Numbered from the stretch's first letter, positions 24,579 through 34,113 are shown. The stretch: 55,122 bases of DNA from an uncultured Oscillospiraceae bacterium (GCA_934446565.1 CAKSEO010000014.1:1-55122); one strand, 5' to 3'. Numbers and translations: made by a program. Notes: generated by a model from the letters alone, not told the origin.

Positions 24579-25404
24579 CCGGTTTTTCTACAATATCTCC
24601 GGATTTTCTTCCGGATTGCAGCCAATAGACAGCTACAAATCCGACAATTGTGCAGAGCATTCCGGCTGCGGTCTGAATCGCACCGGCTCCATGGGGGAGG
24701 AGCTCCCGAAGCGAACCCAGCATGAATCCCAGTATAACCAGATATGTTCCCTGCGGATGAGAATCGAAAAGCATTTCAACCAGCCGCGCGGACAGGAATA
24801 TACCAGCAGCCGCCCCCAGCGCGAGGGGAATAAGCGATACCAGGTCAAAGGCGCTGAGCTTTTCAAGGATGTCGTCGTATATTCCCAGCATGAGAAGAAA
24901 GTGAGACGCGCTTATTCCGGGAAGCACCAGCGCGGCAGCGAGGAGCAGTCCGCCCGCGGTTTGCAGCAGCATTGCAGCGACTCCGTCCTTTTCCGGCGAG
25001 AATATACCCTCTGGCAGCATTGAAAGCAGCAGTACAAACGTAACTCCGAGCAGTATCAGTATCGTATTTCCGGCGGTCAGCCGGCGTATCTCAGCCTTGC
25101 GGAATATCATTGGTATCCCTCCCGCAACTGCGCCGAGGAACAGAAACCGCAGTGGTACCTCAAGCGGCGTCGTCAGCAGAAATGAGATGAATCGTGCAAC
25201 CAGAAGTACTCCCGCGCAGGCTCCGACGGTGAATTTCAGCAGGAACATCAAATTCCTTCGCGGGTCGGAGAATGCGCGGCTGACTGCGGTTATAAGCTCA
25301 TCGTAGATCCCGAGGATCATTGCGGCGCAGCCGCCGCTGACGCCGGGTACGGTCATGGCGCCGCCTACGATGAGCCCGTTAAGTATGGTCTTTAGTGTGT
25401 TCAT
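24559..25404 (-). CDS. DUF368 / PopT-like undecaprenyl-phosphate translocase
   Basis: Polytopic membrane protein, 281 residues, eight or more hydrophobic segments. The opening NGLIVGGAMTVPGVSGG and the repeated half-motif LPGISASHFLLMLGIYDDIL are the DUF368 signatures; the first half has the matching MILGIYDELI, consistent with an internal repeat. DUF368 proteins have been assigned to flipping of undecaprenyl phosphate back across the membrane for wall synthesis. A TATAAT-like -10 is visible at 25433-25428 (minus) but with a poor -35. Ribosome site AAAGGAG. Confidence 0.88.
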   Translation of the reverse strand: MNTLKTILNGLIVGGAMTVPGVSGGCAAMILGIYDELITAVSRAFSDPRRNLMFLLKFTVGACAGVLLVARFISFLLTTPLEVPLRFLFLGAVAGGIPMIFRKAEIRRLTAGNTILILLGVTFVLLLSMLPEGIFSPEKDGVAAMLLQTAGGLLLAAALVLPGISASHFLLMLGIYDDILEKLSAFDLVSLIPLALGAAAGIFLSARLVEMLFDSHPQGTYLVILGFMLGSLRELLPHGAGAIQTAAGMLCTIVGFVAVYWLQSGRKSGDIVEKPVDKRKI

Positions 25405-25470
25405 AGTCGCTCCTTTCGCCTGATACTATTATAGTATGTCCTGCGTAGGTTAAGAACTTTATCCGGGAGA

Positions 25471-25499
25471 TTGAAATTTTAAAAAAAATGTGATATAAT
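25471..25499 (+). promoter_or_regulatory. Promoter of the NimA-like gene
   Basis: TTGAAA (25471-25476), 17 bases, TATAAT (25494-25499), TG at 25491-25492. Confidence 0.82.
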
Positions 25500-25519
25500 C
25501 ATACTGAGGAGTGATTTGA

Positions 25520-25993
25520 ATGCGAAGAGCTGACAGGGAAATAACCGACCGCGCAGAACTTATGGAGGTCATTGCCGGGTGCGATGTGTGCCGACTGGCG
25601 CTGAATGACGATGAGGTACCGTATATCCTGCCGCTGAATTTCGGCGAGGAAGTATGCGATGGCAGGCTGTACCTGTATTTCCACGGCGCAGCGGAGGGCA
25701 GAAAATATGAACTCGTTAGCGCCGACCCGCACGTATCATTTGAAATGGACTGCTCTCACCGGATAGTACTGGACGAGAGCCGCGGTTACTGCACGATGGA
25801 GTACCGCAGCGTTATCGGCAGGGGAGTGCTGACTGAACTCCCCGAGGATGGAAAGCTCCACGCGCTCACGCTGATAATGAAGCACTACCATCCGGAACAC
25901 GCGGAGTTCAATCACGCAGCGATACCAAGGACGCGCGTGCTGTGCCTTGAGGTGACTTCCATGACCGGAAAGCGCCGTATGGTTTCAAAATAA
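25520..25993 (+). CDS. Pyridoxamine 5'-phosphate oxidase-like flavoprotein (NimA-like)
   Basis: 157-residue split-barrel flavin-binding protein. The opening MRRADREITDRAELMEVIAGCDVCRLAL (given in its first and last parts), LPLNFG, LYFHGAAEGRK and YRSVIGRG are the usual order of the NimA subgroup, some of which reduce nitroimidazoles. Substrate not known. Ribosome site GAGGAGTG just before the ATG. Confidence 0.88.
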   Translation: MRRADREITDRAELMEVIAGCDVCRLALNDDEVPYILPLNFGEEVCDGRLYLYFHGAAEGRKYELVSADPHVSFEMDCSHRIVLDESRGYCTMEYRSVIGRGVLTELPEDGKLHALTLIMKHYHPEHAEFNHAAIPRTRVLCLEVTSMTGKRRMVSK

Positions 25994-26027
25994 ATTGCAA
26001 AGCAGGAAAATTTTTTTGAAAAAACAC

Positions 26028-26075
26028 TTGCAATTTCTATGATTATGTGATATACTTGATTAGTATGATATCACT
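26028..26075 (+). promoter_or_regulatory. secG promoter with inverted repeats
   Basis: TTGCAA (26028-26033), 17 bases, TATACT (26051-26056) with TG before it. AAATTGCAA (25992-26000) and TTGCAATTT (26028-26036) are perfect complements, and GTGATAT/ATATCAC (26048-26075) flank the -10 and start point. Confidence 0.65.
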
Positions 26076-26116
26076 TGTACGAAAATGTACATATTTATAT
26101 GGAGGAATTTTAACCA

Positions 26117-26602
26117 ATGGGTATTTTTGAAATAATCAGCGCGATAGTTCTTATAATTGCATGTGTGTTCATCGTTATCGTTGTTCTTATGCAGGACACC
26201 AAGACGCAGATGTCCCAGACCATCTCCGGCAACACCGGTGACAACTACTTCGGAAAGAACTCCGGCAGGACCAAGGAAGCGCAGCTCAACAAGGCTATGA
26301 TCGCCGCTGCGATAATCTTCTTCGTTCTTGCTATGGTGGTAAACGTTGCGAATGCATACTTCGGCGGCTCGAAGTCTGACGATACGTCAAGCTCCGTAAC
26401 TTCCTCCGTTGTTTCCGAGGTTTCTTCCTCCGCAGGAACTGCCGAGGACTCCGGGACTGCTGAATCCGGCGCGGCTGGAAGTACTGCTGAAGCTTCCGGA
26501 ACTGCCGACGCAGGTGAGTCACAGACAAGCGGCACGGTTGCAGCTGATACAGAGTCACAAGCTGACAATGCTGACAGCGCGGCTTCAACTGCTGAACAGT
26601 AA
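26117..26602 (+). CDS. secG: SecG with a long extracytoplasmic tail
   Basis: Accessory subunit of the SecYEG protein-export channel. The first 90 or so residues are normal SecG: membrane segment 1 (about 4-26, VVLMQDTKTQMSQTISG after it), a conserved loop with NYFGKNSGRTKEAQLNK and membrane segment 2 (about 58-78). A tail of about 75 residues rich in Ser, Thr, Ala, Glu and Asp follows; bacterial SecG usually ends soon after segment 2. By known topology the tail faces outward. It resembles the lipoprotein linkers elsewhere in the window. secG-rnr order is common in Firmicutes. Confidence 0.9.
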   Translation: MGIFEIISAIVLIIACVFIVIVVLMQDTKTQMSQTISGNTGDNYFGKNSGRTKEAQLNKAMIAAAIIFFVLAMVVNVANAYFGGSKSDDTSSSVTSSVVSEVSSSAGTAEDSGTAESGAAGSTAEASGTADAGESQTSGTVAADTESQADNADSAASTAEQ

Positions 26603-26608
26603 AAAACG

Positions 26609-26635
26609 GGACAGGCATTACCGCCTGTCCTTTTT
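26609..26635 (+). terminator. Terminator after secG
   Basis: GGACAGGC / GCCTGTCC stem, loop ATTACC, then TTTTT. Confidence 0.92.
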
Positions 26636-26692
26636 GTTAATAACACATTAATTCGCGGGAAAGATATATTTATCCATTGAGAAAGGATCAAA

Positions 26693-28828
26693 ATGAATAA
26701 ACTTAAAATATCAATACTGATGATGCTGTACGACGCAGGCGAAAAGGGGCTCTCCGACAAGCAGCTCGCCGACCGTCTGGACATAAACAAAAAGGGCTTC
26801 AAGAAGCTCGAAACCGCCCTTTCCGAAATGAAGCAGCACAACGACATCGCCTACAAAAAGGGAATGTGCTGGATAAAGCACCCGGAAATGTTCTTCAAGG
26901 CGGAGGTCACGAGGGTGACTCCCAAATCCGGATTCATCAGGGAGCTCGGCGATATGCCCGTTGAGTATTTCGTGCGCGGGCGCGACCTGATGGGCTCGAT
27001 CCCCGGGGATATCGTGCTCGCGAGAAAGACCCGGGAAGCGGACGAGCGTTTCTCCGCCGAGGCGGTCGTTATGTCCGTGCTGGAGGCAAACAACGGGCTC
27101 CAGACCGGCGTCATCGTTGCGGAGGGCAACAAGCTGATGGTGCTCCCGGACAAGCTGTGCAATGACCCGCTTGTCATCGCCAAGGTTTCCAAGGCGGCTG
27201 CAATGCATGTCGGAGACAAGGTGGTTTTCTCCATCAAGAAGCGCGGTGAGCGCCACATGGACCATACTGTCAACATCGTGGACGTATTCGGTTCCAGCGA
27301 TAACGCTAAGGCGGGCGCGGACGCTTACATGCTTTCCAACGCGCTGCATGTGAACTTCCCGGACGAGGTGCTGTACGAGGCTTCAAAGCTGGATATCGAC
27401 GAGCCCGACCCGGACGAGGTGCTCCGCAGGCTCGACCTGCGTGGCGAGCCGATTTTCACCATCGACGGCGCGGATACAAAGGACATCGACGACGCAGTCA
27501 GCATCGCAAAGACCGACCGCTGCTACAAGCTGGGAGTGCACATCGCGGACGTTTCTCATTACGTCACCAAGGGCAGCAAGCTCGACGAGGAAGCTTTCTA
27601 CCGCGGCACCTCGATCTACTACGCGGACCAGGTGGTGCCTATGCTTCCAAGGCAGCTTTCTAACGGGATCTGTTCGCTGAATCCACAGGTGGACAGGCTT
27701 GCTTTCTCATGTTTGATGGACGTAAGCTTTGACGGAAAGCTGCTGAGCTACCGCTTCGAGAAAACGGTCATCAGAAGCCGCGTGAAGGGCGTGTACGCCG
27801 AGGTCAACAAGATAATCGACGGAACGGCTGACGATGAAATAAAGGCAAAGTACGCTAAGGTCATCGACCGCATTCCGATAATGAAAGAGCTAGCGGATAT
27901 CCTGGTGAAGAACCGCATAGAGCGCGGCGCGCCGGAGATAGACACATCCGAAACCAAGATAGTCACTGATGAAAACGGCGTGTGCGTTGACGTAAAACCG
28001 CGCACCACCGGAGTTGCGGAGGGTATCATCGAGGAATTCATGCTGATGGCGAACAACTCTGCTGCGGCGCTCGCGATGAAAGAGAAGATACCGTTCGTTT
28101 ACCGCGTGCACGAGGCTCCCACGACTGAAAAGCTCGACCAGCTCCGCGAAACGCTCACCGCCCTCGGGATAAACCCCGGAGCGCTCGGGGCGAACGCTCC
28201 CGCGTCGGAGCTTGCGCGGATACTCCGGGAGAATAAGGACAGCGACCGCGCGATGGTGATAAACCGTATCGTACTGCGCACGATGATGAAAGCGCGCTAC
28301 AGCGAGGAGCCCCTCGGTCACTACGGGCTGGTGATGCCGGAGTACGCGCATTTCACCTCACCTATACGTCGCTACGCCGACCTGTCGATACATCGTATCC
28401 TGACGGATTATGTGTACTCGCTCGAACACGAGAAGCTGTGCAGGAAGTACGCCGCGTTTGCCGCTTCCGCAGCGCTCCAGGCGAGCAACACCGAGCTTTC
28501 AGCGGTACGCTGCGAGCGCGAGTGCGAGAACTTCTACATGGCGGAGTACATGAAGAACCATGTGGACGAGGAATTCGACGGCATGATCTCCGGCGTGAGC
28601 GCGGGCGGCGTGTATGTCGTACTACCGAACACCGTCGAGGGAATGGTGAGCGTTACGGCGCTCCCGATGGGCGACTATGAGGTGCAGCATGGCGTTATCC
28701 TCACCGGCGCAATAGACGGCAGCGTTTACACGGTCGGCGACAAGGTACGCGTCAAGTGCGTAAACGTGAACGTCAACGGCGGTTTCATCGACTTCGAATT
28801 TGTCGGGAATCCCGGAAAGAATAAGTAA
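26693..28828 (+). CDS. rnr: Ribonuclease R
   Basis: Processive 3'-5' exoribonuclease that degrades structured RNA. The 711 residues contain an N-terminal winged helix (LSDKQLADRLDINKKGFKKL), cold-shock domains (KSGFIRELG onward), the RNB catalytic domain with the metal-binding aspartates in DTKDIDDAVSI and later RYSEEPLGHYGL and FTSPIRRYADLSIHR, and a C-terminal S1 domain (FDGMISGVSAGGVYVVL). The basic tail seen in many homologues is short. Ribosome site GAAAGGATC. No smpB follows. Confidence 0.95.
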   Translation: MNKLKISILMMLYDAGEKGLSDKQLADRLDINKKGFKKLETALSEMKQHNDIAYKKGMCWIKHPEMFFKAEVTRVTPKSGFIRELGDMPVEYFVRGRDLMGSIPGDIVLARKTREADERFSAEAVVMSVLEANNGLQTGVIVAEGNKLMVLPDKLCNDPLVIAKVSKAAAMHVGDKVVFSIKKRGERHMDHTVNIVDVFGSSDNAKAGADAYMLSNALHVNFPDEVLYEASKLDIDEPDPDEVLRRLDLRGEPIFTIDGADTKDIDDAVSIAKTDRCYKLGVHIADVSHYVTKGSKLDEEAFYRGTSIYYADQVVPMLPRQLSNGICSLNPQVDRLAFSCLMDVSFDGKLLSYRFEKTVIRSRVKGVYAEVNKIIDGTADDEIKAKYAKVIDRIPIMKELADILVKNRIERGAPEIDTSETKIVTDENGVCVDVKPRTTGVAEGIIEEFMLMANNSAAALAMKEKIPFVYRVHEAPTTEKLDQLRETLTALGINPGALGANAPASELARILRENKDSDRAMVINRIVLRTMMKARYSEEPLGHYGLVMPEYAHFTSPIRRYADLSIHRILTDYVYSLEHEKLCRKYAAFAASAALQASNTELSAVRCERECENFYMAEYMKNHVDEEFDGMISGVSAGGVYVVLPNTVEGMVSVTALPMGDYEVQHGVILTGAIDGSVYTVGDKVRVKCVNVNVNGGFIDFEFVGNPGKNK

Positions 28829-28834
28829 AATTTG

Positions 28835-28862
28835 ACCCCCGGAGCTTTCCGGGGGTATTTTT
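28835..28862. terminator. Convergent terminator
   Basis: ACCCCCGGA / TTCCGGGGGT hairpin followed by ATTTTTTA. It lies between rnr and the minus-strand acetyltransferase. Confidence 0.85.
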
Positions 28863-29392
28863 TATTCTTCATCCGGTAGCGTCAGCTCGAACAGCATTTC
28901 GTTGCGTACCTCGTCGGAGCCGCGGTTTTTCCTGCCGGAATGCTCCTCCACAAAATGCAGTCCCAGCTTTTTCATCACTCCCTGTGAAGCAGCGTTTTCG
29001 CTGTCGCAGTGCGCGATAAAGCGTCGTATCCCGGAAACCTCGCGGCAGTATTGCATGAGCGCCCTTGCCGACTCGAAAGCGTAACCGTGCCCGTGAGTGC
29101 CCCGCGCCATTATCCAGCCGAGCTCCCAGGCGGTGCCGTTTTCCTCAAGGTAGGCGCTGACCGAGCCGATGTGACGCCCGTCCAGCAAGACTGCCATTTC
29201 GTAGAACTGCGGGCGCTCCTTTGCGGATTCCAGTTCGCATTTCTTCAGGTAGCGCTCCGTTTCCGCGAGGTCGTTCACGGGCAGGAACACCATCAGCCGG
29301 GTAAGCTCCGGGTCTGAGGCGTATTCGTGGGTGGACTGGAGGTGCTTTGTCCCAAGCGGCTCGAGGGTCAGGCGTTCGGTTTTAAGCTGCAT
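28862..29392 (-). CDS. GNAT acetyltransferase (RimJ/RimL-like)
   Basis: 176 residues. Opens LKTERLTLEPL, typical of the RimJ/RimL group, with the acetyl-CoA region WIMARGTHGHGYAFESARAL (a variant of the RxxGxG/A motif) and AHCDSENAASQGVMKKLGL. Acetyl acceptor unknown. Last gene of a minus-strand run with malQ and the MATE gene. A GC-rich hairpin (GCCCCTC/GAGGGGC, 29413-29437) separates it from malQ but has no T-run on the minus strand. Confidence 0.88.
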   Translation of the reverse strand: MQLKTERLTLEPLGTKHLQSTHEYASDPELTRLMVFLPVNDLAETERYLKKCELESAKERPQFYEMAVLLDGRHIGSVSAYLEENGTAWELGWIMARGTHGHGYAFESARALMQYCREVSGIRRFIAHCDSENAASQGVMKKLGLHFVEEHSGRKNRGSDEVRNEMLFELTLPDEE

Positions 29393-29443
29393 TTTTCTCT
29401 CCTTTACAGGCAGCCCCTCCGCTGTTCGCAGAGGGGCGGTTTC

Positions 29444-30913
29444 TTATCTGAAATAGGTGTCCGCAAGGTCGCGGAGCTTCTCAGCCCGGGACGCGGTGAG
29501 CTTTCCCGGGAGCATTCTCCACTTCCAGTTGCCGCCGACGGTGGAGGGGACGTTCATCCGCGCGTCCGCTCCCAGTCCGAGGATATCCTGCATGGGGATT
29601 ATCGCGAGGTCAGCCGGGCTTGCGTAGACGTTACGGACGCAGCACGCGCTGAATTTCTCGAACAGACGGGGCTTGAGGTACCTCCGCGCCATCGCACGGG
29701 ACTTCGGGTCGGCTTCGCGGTACCACTGCATGATGGTCGCGTTGTCGTGCGTTCCGGTGTAAGCGCAGCAGTTCTTCGGGTAGTTATGCGGCAGGTGGTC
29801 GTTGTCGGTGTTATCAGGGTTGAATCCGAACTGGAGCACGCGCATTCCCGGGAATCCGGTGTCCCGCAGCAGCTCTTTCACGCTGTCGAAGATGTCGCCG
29901 AGGTCCTCCGCGATGATGTTCACGTCGCCGAGGTCGTTCTTTATCGCGTTGAAAAGTTCCATACCCGGACCCTTTTCCCAGGTGCCGTTCTCCGCGGTCT
30001 TGTGACCGTATGGAATCGCATAGTAAGTGTCGAACGCACGGAAGTGGTCGATACGCAGCATGTCGAAATTCTCTTTGGATTTACCTATGCGCTTGAGCCA
30101 CCACTTGTATCCGGTCTTGTGCATTTCCTCCCAGTTGTAGAGCGGGTTGCCCCAGAGCTGACCGGTCGCGGAGAAGTAATCCGGCGGTACTCCCGCAACG
30201 CGCTTCGGAACGCGTTTTTCGTCCAGCTCGAACAGCTCCGGCTGCGCCCACACGTCCGCGCAGTCCGGGGAAACGTATATCGGGATATCGCCGATGAGCT
30301 GTATGCCGTTCTTGTTGCAGTAACGGTGGAATCTGTCCCACTGGCGGTAGAAGATATACTGCACGAACTTGTAAAACTTGATATCGTCCTTGAGTTCCTC
30401 CTGCCAGCGCTTCATAGCTTCCGGCTGACGCAGCTTGACGTCCTCGTCCCAGTCGGACCAGGGTCTGCCGCCGAATTTGTCTTTCAGCGCCATGAACAGC
30501 GCGTAGTCATCGAGCCAGTCCTGCTCCTCGATGACGAACGAGGTGTAGCCAACGTCGTCCGTGAAGCCCGCGAACGCCTCCCGCAGCAGCGCGGTCTTGT
30601 TGCGGTTCACGATGTCGAAGTCAACAAAGGACGGGTCGGCTCCGTAGTCGGAGCTGTCCAGCGACTTCTTCGCAAGGTAGCCGTGCTCCACAAGCTCATC
30701 GAGGTCGATGAGCAGGGGATTCCCCGCGAACGAGGAAAACGGCTGGTAGGGGGAATCTCCGTAGCCGGTGGGGCCTATCGGCAGTACCTGCCAGTATTTC
30801 TGACCGGCTTCCTTGAGCCAGTCGGCGAACTTTTCGGCTTCCGCGCCGAACGTGCCTATGCCGTAGGGAGACGGCAGGCTGGAAATGTGCATCAGTATTC
30901 CGCAGCTTCTCAT
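29444..30913 (-). CDS. malQ: 4-alpha-glucanotransferase
   Basis: GH77 amylomaltase that transfers alpha-1,4-glucan segments in starch or maltodextrin use. The 489 residues start RSCGILMHISSLPSPYGIG, the standard opening, then GDIPIYVSPDCADVW, the nucleophile region MLRIDHFRAFDTYY, EDLG and the THDNATIMQWY motif. It starts 14 bases after the MATE gene with AAGGAGGC as ribosome site. Confidence 0.96.
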   Translation of the reverse strand: MRSCGILMHISSLPSPYGIGTFGAEAEKFADWLKEAGQKYWQVLPIGPTGYGDSPYQPFSSFAGNPLLIDLDELVEHGYLAKKSLDSSDYGADPSFVDFDIVNRNKTALLREAFAGFTDDVGYTSFVIEEQDWLDDYALFMALKDKFGGRPWSDWDEDVKLRQPEAMKRWQEELKDDIKFYKFVQYIFYRQWDRFHRYCNKNGIQLIGDIPIYVSPDCADVWAQPELFELDEKRVPKRVAGVPPDYFSATGQLWGNPLYNWEEMHKTGYKWWLKRIGKSKENFDMLRIDHFRAFDTYYAIPYGHKTAENGTWEKGPGMELFNAIKNDLGDVNIIAEDLGDIFDSVKELLRDTGFPGMRVLQFGFNPDNTDNDHLPHNYPKNCCAYTGTHDNATIMQWYREADPKSRAMARRYLKPRLFEKFSACCVRNVYASPADLAIIPMQDILGLGADARMNVPSTVGGNWKWRMLPGKLTASRAEKLRDLADTYFR

Positions 30914-30927
30914 ATAGTCAGCCTCCT

Positions 30928-32355
30928 TTATTTGTCGGGGGTCATGTCAGCATGTTCTTCAAGTATCTCGTCGACGAGCTCCTCCTCGGCTAGCTCCTCC
31001 TTTTTCTCGGCGGAGGGGACTGCCTGGAGTTTTTTCGTCCATATCCCGGATTTGTAGAATGCGACCGACATGATGGTCGCGATGATCCAGGCGATGGGCC
31101 AGGATATCCAGATACCGGTAACGCTGTCCATCGCATAGCGCAGGATAAACGCCAGGATAACGCGCAGGATAAGGTCGGTGAAGGTCGCCGCCATGAAGCA
31201 GCCCATGCTCTCGCTGCCGCGGAGAACTCCGTCACAGAGGAGCTTCAGGCATATCACGAAGTAGAACGGCGCGACAGTCTGGAGGAACTGAACGCCGGTA
31301 TCCATTGCGAGCTGGGAGCTGTCCTCGTTCATGAAGAGCGACAGCAGGGGAGTGCTAAGAATGAAGAACAGCAGGAAGAACACCGCCGCAGTCGCCAGCG
31401 AGAATATCAGCACCGAGCGGAAGCCCTTCTTTATACGCTCCGGCTTGTTTGCGCCGATGTTCTGCGCGGTGAAGCTGGACATGCCGTTTCCGATGGTGGT
31501 GAAGCAGGTTATCGCAAAGGTGTTGAGCTTTATCGCGGCAGAGTAGCCCGCGACGATGGACGAACCGAAACCGTTCACCATGTACTGGATGAACAGGTTG
31601 CCCACTGAGATGAAGCTCTGCTGGAGCACGCTGGGGACGGCGACCTTGCTGATATCCGCGAGCGCTGTTCCGCTGAACAGCCTGCCGCCCTCGATCTTCA
31701 TGGACTTGACGCGGCGGAAAAGCATGAACAGCGCGAGTATACAAGCCGCGCCCTGAGCCGCGAACGTAGCCCAGGCAGCTCCGGCAACGCCCATTTGCAG
31801 CGGGATGATGAGTATGCAGTCGAGGACGACATTGCCGACAGAGCTGCCTATGAGCAGGTAGAGCGGTGTCTTGCTGTCGCCGAGGGAGTTGAAGATACCC
31901 GTAACGACGTTATAGAGGAACAGGAAAACGAAACCTCCGGTGTATATCATGAGGTACAGGCAGCCGTCGTCGAAGATGTTGGCGGGGGTCTGCACCCACT
32001 GCATGAAAACTCCGCTGAACAGCACACCTATAACGGTCAGCACTGCGGAAAGCACGGTACCTGAGATGAGTGCGGTGGAGATGCAGGTCTTGGTCATCGG
32101 CAGGTTTCCCGCGCCAAAGTGCTTGCTTATGACTACCGAGCAGCCTATCTGGCAGCCGACCGCCACCGCCATGAATATCATGGTTATCGGGTAGCTTGCT
32201 CCGATGGCGGCGAGGGCGTCCTCTCCGGCGAATTTACCCGCGATGACGCTGTCCGCGATGTTGTACATCTGCTGGAACATAACGCTGATGAACAGCGGTA
32301 TGGTGAACATTATCAGCGATTTTCCCGGGCTCCCTACTGTTAGATCCTTGTTCAT
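30928..32355 (-). CDS. MATE-family efflux transporter
   Basis: 475 residues with 12 predicted membrane segments, the opening LTVGSPGKSLIMFTIPLFIS, MYNIADSVIAGKFAGEDALAA and the matching second-half motif IKLNTFAITCFTTIGNGMSSF, as in NorM/DinF-type sodium- or proton-driven exporters. An acidic tail of about 30 residues (EEELVDEILEEHADM) ends the protein. Substrate unknown. First gene of the minus-strand run MATE-malQ-GNAT. Confidence 0.93.
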   Translation of the reverse strand: MNKDLTVGSPGKSLIMFTIPLFISVMFQQMYNIADSVIAGKFAGEDALAAIGASYPITMIFMAVAVGCQIGCSVVISKHFGAGNLPMTKTCISTALISGTVLSAVLTVIGVLFSGVFMQWVQTPANIFDDGCLYLMIYTGGFVFLFLYNVVTGIFNSLGDSKTPLYLLIGSSVGNVVLDCILIIPLQMGVAGAAWATFAAQGAACILALFMLFRRVKSMKIEGGRLFSGTALADISKVAVPSVLQQSFISVGNLFIQYMVNGFGSSIVAGYSAAIKLNTFAITCFTTIGNGMSSFTAQNIGANKPERIKKGFRSVLIFSLATAAVFFLLFFILSTPLLSLFMNEDSSQLAMDTGVQFLQTVAPFYFVICLKLLCDGVLRGSESMGCFMAATFTDLILRVILAFILRYAMDSVTGIWISWPIAWIIATIMSVAFYKSGIWTKKLQAVPSAEKKEELAEEELVDEILEEHADMTPDK

Positions 32356-32423
32356 TGATGTTGCTTCTTTCTTCTGTATAGTCTGCGGCGGTCTGTCTGT
32401 GATTTTTGCCGCCTTTTGATAGG

Positions 32424-32452
32424 ATTATATCACAAAATTCCCCCAAAGTAAA
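32424..32452 (-). promoter_or_regulatory. Promoter of the MATE-malQ-GNAT run
   Basis: Minus strand: TTTACT (32452-32447), 17 bases, TATAAT (32429-32424) with TGa before it. Confidence 0.65.
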
Positions 32453-32514
32453 CTTTATTATAATAGATTCAGCGGTTTTTGGGCAGATTTTGCATGATTA
32501 CGACAAAAAAGCAC

Positions 32515-32543
32515 TAGACAAATCATTTTTTTTGTGATATCCT
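32515..32543 (+). promoter_or_regulatory. Promoter of the fucose-isomerase-like gene
   Basis: TAGACA (32515-32520), 17 bases, TATCCT (32538-32543) with TG at 32535-32536. Confidence 0.6.
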
Positions 32544-32608
32544 ATAAACGTAAACATAAGGGGATACTACGGTATTCCCGGAATATAAATGATGAGAGGA
32601 TAAAACCA

Positions 32609-34087
32609 ATGACCAACATTCCTGAAATCAAGCTTGGCATAGTTGCCGTATCCCGCGACTGTTTCCCTATCGCTTTATCTGAAAGACGCCGCAAGGCTAT
32701 CGTTTCCGCTTACGGAGAGGGTATCTACGAATGTCCCGTCACCGTTGAGAACGAGCTTGACATGCTCAAGGCTGTCGAGGACGTAAAGAAAGCAGAGTGC
32801 AACGCTTTAGTCGTTTTCCTCGGAAACTTCGGTCCTGAGACTCCTGAGACCCTTATCGCCAAGAACTTCGACGGTCCCTGCATGTTCGTTGCAGCAGCAG
32901 AGGGCGACGGCGATATGATAAACGGCAGAGGCGACGCTTACTGCGGCATGCTCAACTGCTCCTATAACCTCGGAATGCGTCATCTCAAGGGCTTTATCCC
33001 TGAATATCCCGTTGGCACCAGCGACGACATCGTTAAGATGATCAAGGACTTCGTTCCTGTAGCAAGAGCTATCGTTGGTATCAAGAACTTAAAGATCATC
33101 ACTTTCGGTCCCCGTCCGCAGGACTTCTTCGCATGCAACGCTCCTATCAAGGGCTTATATGAGTTAGGCGTTGAGATCGAGGAGAACTCCGAGCTTGACC
33201 TGCTCGTATCTTTCAAGGAACACGAGAACGACCCCAGGATCGACGCTGTATGCGCTGACATGGCTAAGGAAATGGGCGAGGGTCACTATTATTCCGACCT
33301 CAACAGACGTATGGCTCAGTTCGAGCTCACACTGTTAGACTGGGCAGAGAACCACAAGGGCTCCAGAAAGTACGTTGCATTCGCTGACAAGTGCTGGCCT
33401 GCATTCCCGTCCCAGTTCGGCTTTGAGCCCTGCTACGTCAACAGCCGCCTTGTAAGCCGCGGTATCCCGGTATCCTGCGAAGTTGACATCTACGGCGCAC
33501 TGAGCGAATACATCGGTCTGTGCATTTCCGCTGACGCCGTTACTCTGCTCGATATCAACAACTCTGTTCCTAAGTATATCTACGACGAGGACATCAAGGG
33601 CAAGTACGACTACAAGCTCACTGACACATTCATGGGATTCCACTGTGGCAATACTCCTGAGTGCAAGATGTGCTCCGACCGTGCAGTCAAGTATCAGCTC
33701 ATCCAGCACCGTCTGCTCGAACCCGCAGGAAGCGAGCCTGACTTCACAAGAGGTACTCTGGAGGGCGACATCGCAGCAAGCGACGTTACATTCTACCGCT
33801 TACAGTGCGACAGCGAGGGCGAGCTCCGCGCATACATCGCAGAGGGCGAGATACTCGATGTAGCTACACGTTCCTTTGGTGGCATCGGCATTTTCGCAAT
33901 TCCGGAGATGGGACGTTTCTACCGTCACGTTCTTGTTGAGAAGCGTTATCCGCACCATGGCGCAGTTGCATTCGGTCATTACGGAAAGCTGCTGTTCGAC
34001 CTGTTCCGCTACCTCGGAATTAAGGATATCGGATTCAATCAGCCTGCCGGCATGATGTACCCGACCGAGAATCCGTTTGTAAAGTGA
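32609..34087 (+). CDS. L-fucose/L-arabinose isomerase family protein
   Basis: 492 residues after choosing ATG 32609, which follows GAGAGGATAAAA and gives the expected IKLGIVAVSRDCFP opening. The sequence has VVFLGNFGPETPETL in the first domain, a middle domain with CWPAFPSQFGFEPCYVNSRL, and a metal-site region around DIYGALSEYIGL, FHCGNTPECKMC and HYGKLLFDLF. By family these are manganese aldose-ketose isomerases; the exact sugar cannot be read. It is a single-gene unit. Confidence 0.85.
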   Translation: MTNIPEIKLGIVAVSRDCFPIALSERRRKAIVSAYGEGIYECPVTVENELDMLKAVEDVKKAECNALVVFLGNFGPETPETLIAKNFDGPCMFVAAAEGDGDMINGRGDAYCGMLNCSYNLGMRHLKGFIPEYPVGTSDDIVKMIKDFVPVARAIVGIKNLKIITFGPRPQDFFACNAPIKGLYELGVEIEENSELDLLVSFKEHENDPRIDAVCADMAKEMGEGHYYSDLNRRMAQFELTLLDWAENHKGSRKYVAFADKCWPAFPSQFGFEPCYVNSRLVSRGIPVSCEVDIYGALSEYIGLCISADAVTLLDINNSVPKYIYDEDIKGKYDYKLTDTFMGFHCGNTPECKMCSDRAVKYQLIQHRLLEPAGSEPDFTRGTLEGDIAASDVTFYRLQCDSEGELRAYIAEGEILDVATRSFGGIGIFAIPEMGRFYRHVLVEKRYPHHGAVAFGHYGKLLFDLFRYLGIKDIGFNQPAGMMYPTENPFVK

Positions 34088-34113
34088 TATTGTAATTTCA
34101 AAACTACATAGAA

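Noticed and set aside
29327..31057. Plus-strand frame of 576 codons opposite malQ
   Set aside because: malQ has all GH77 motifs; the mirror frame has none and crosses gene boundaries.
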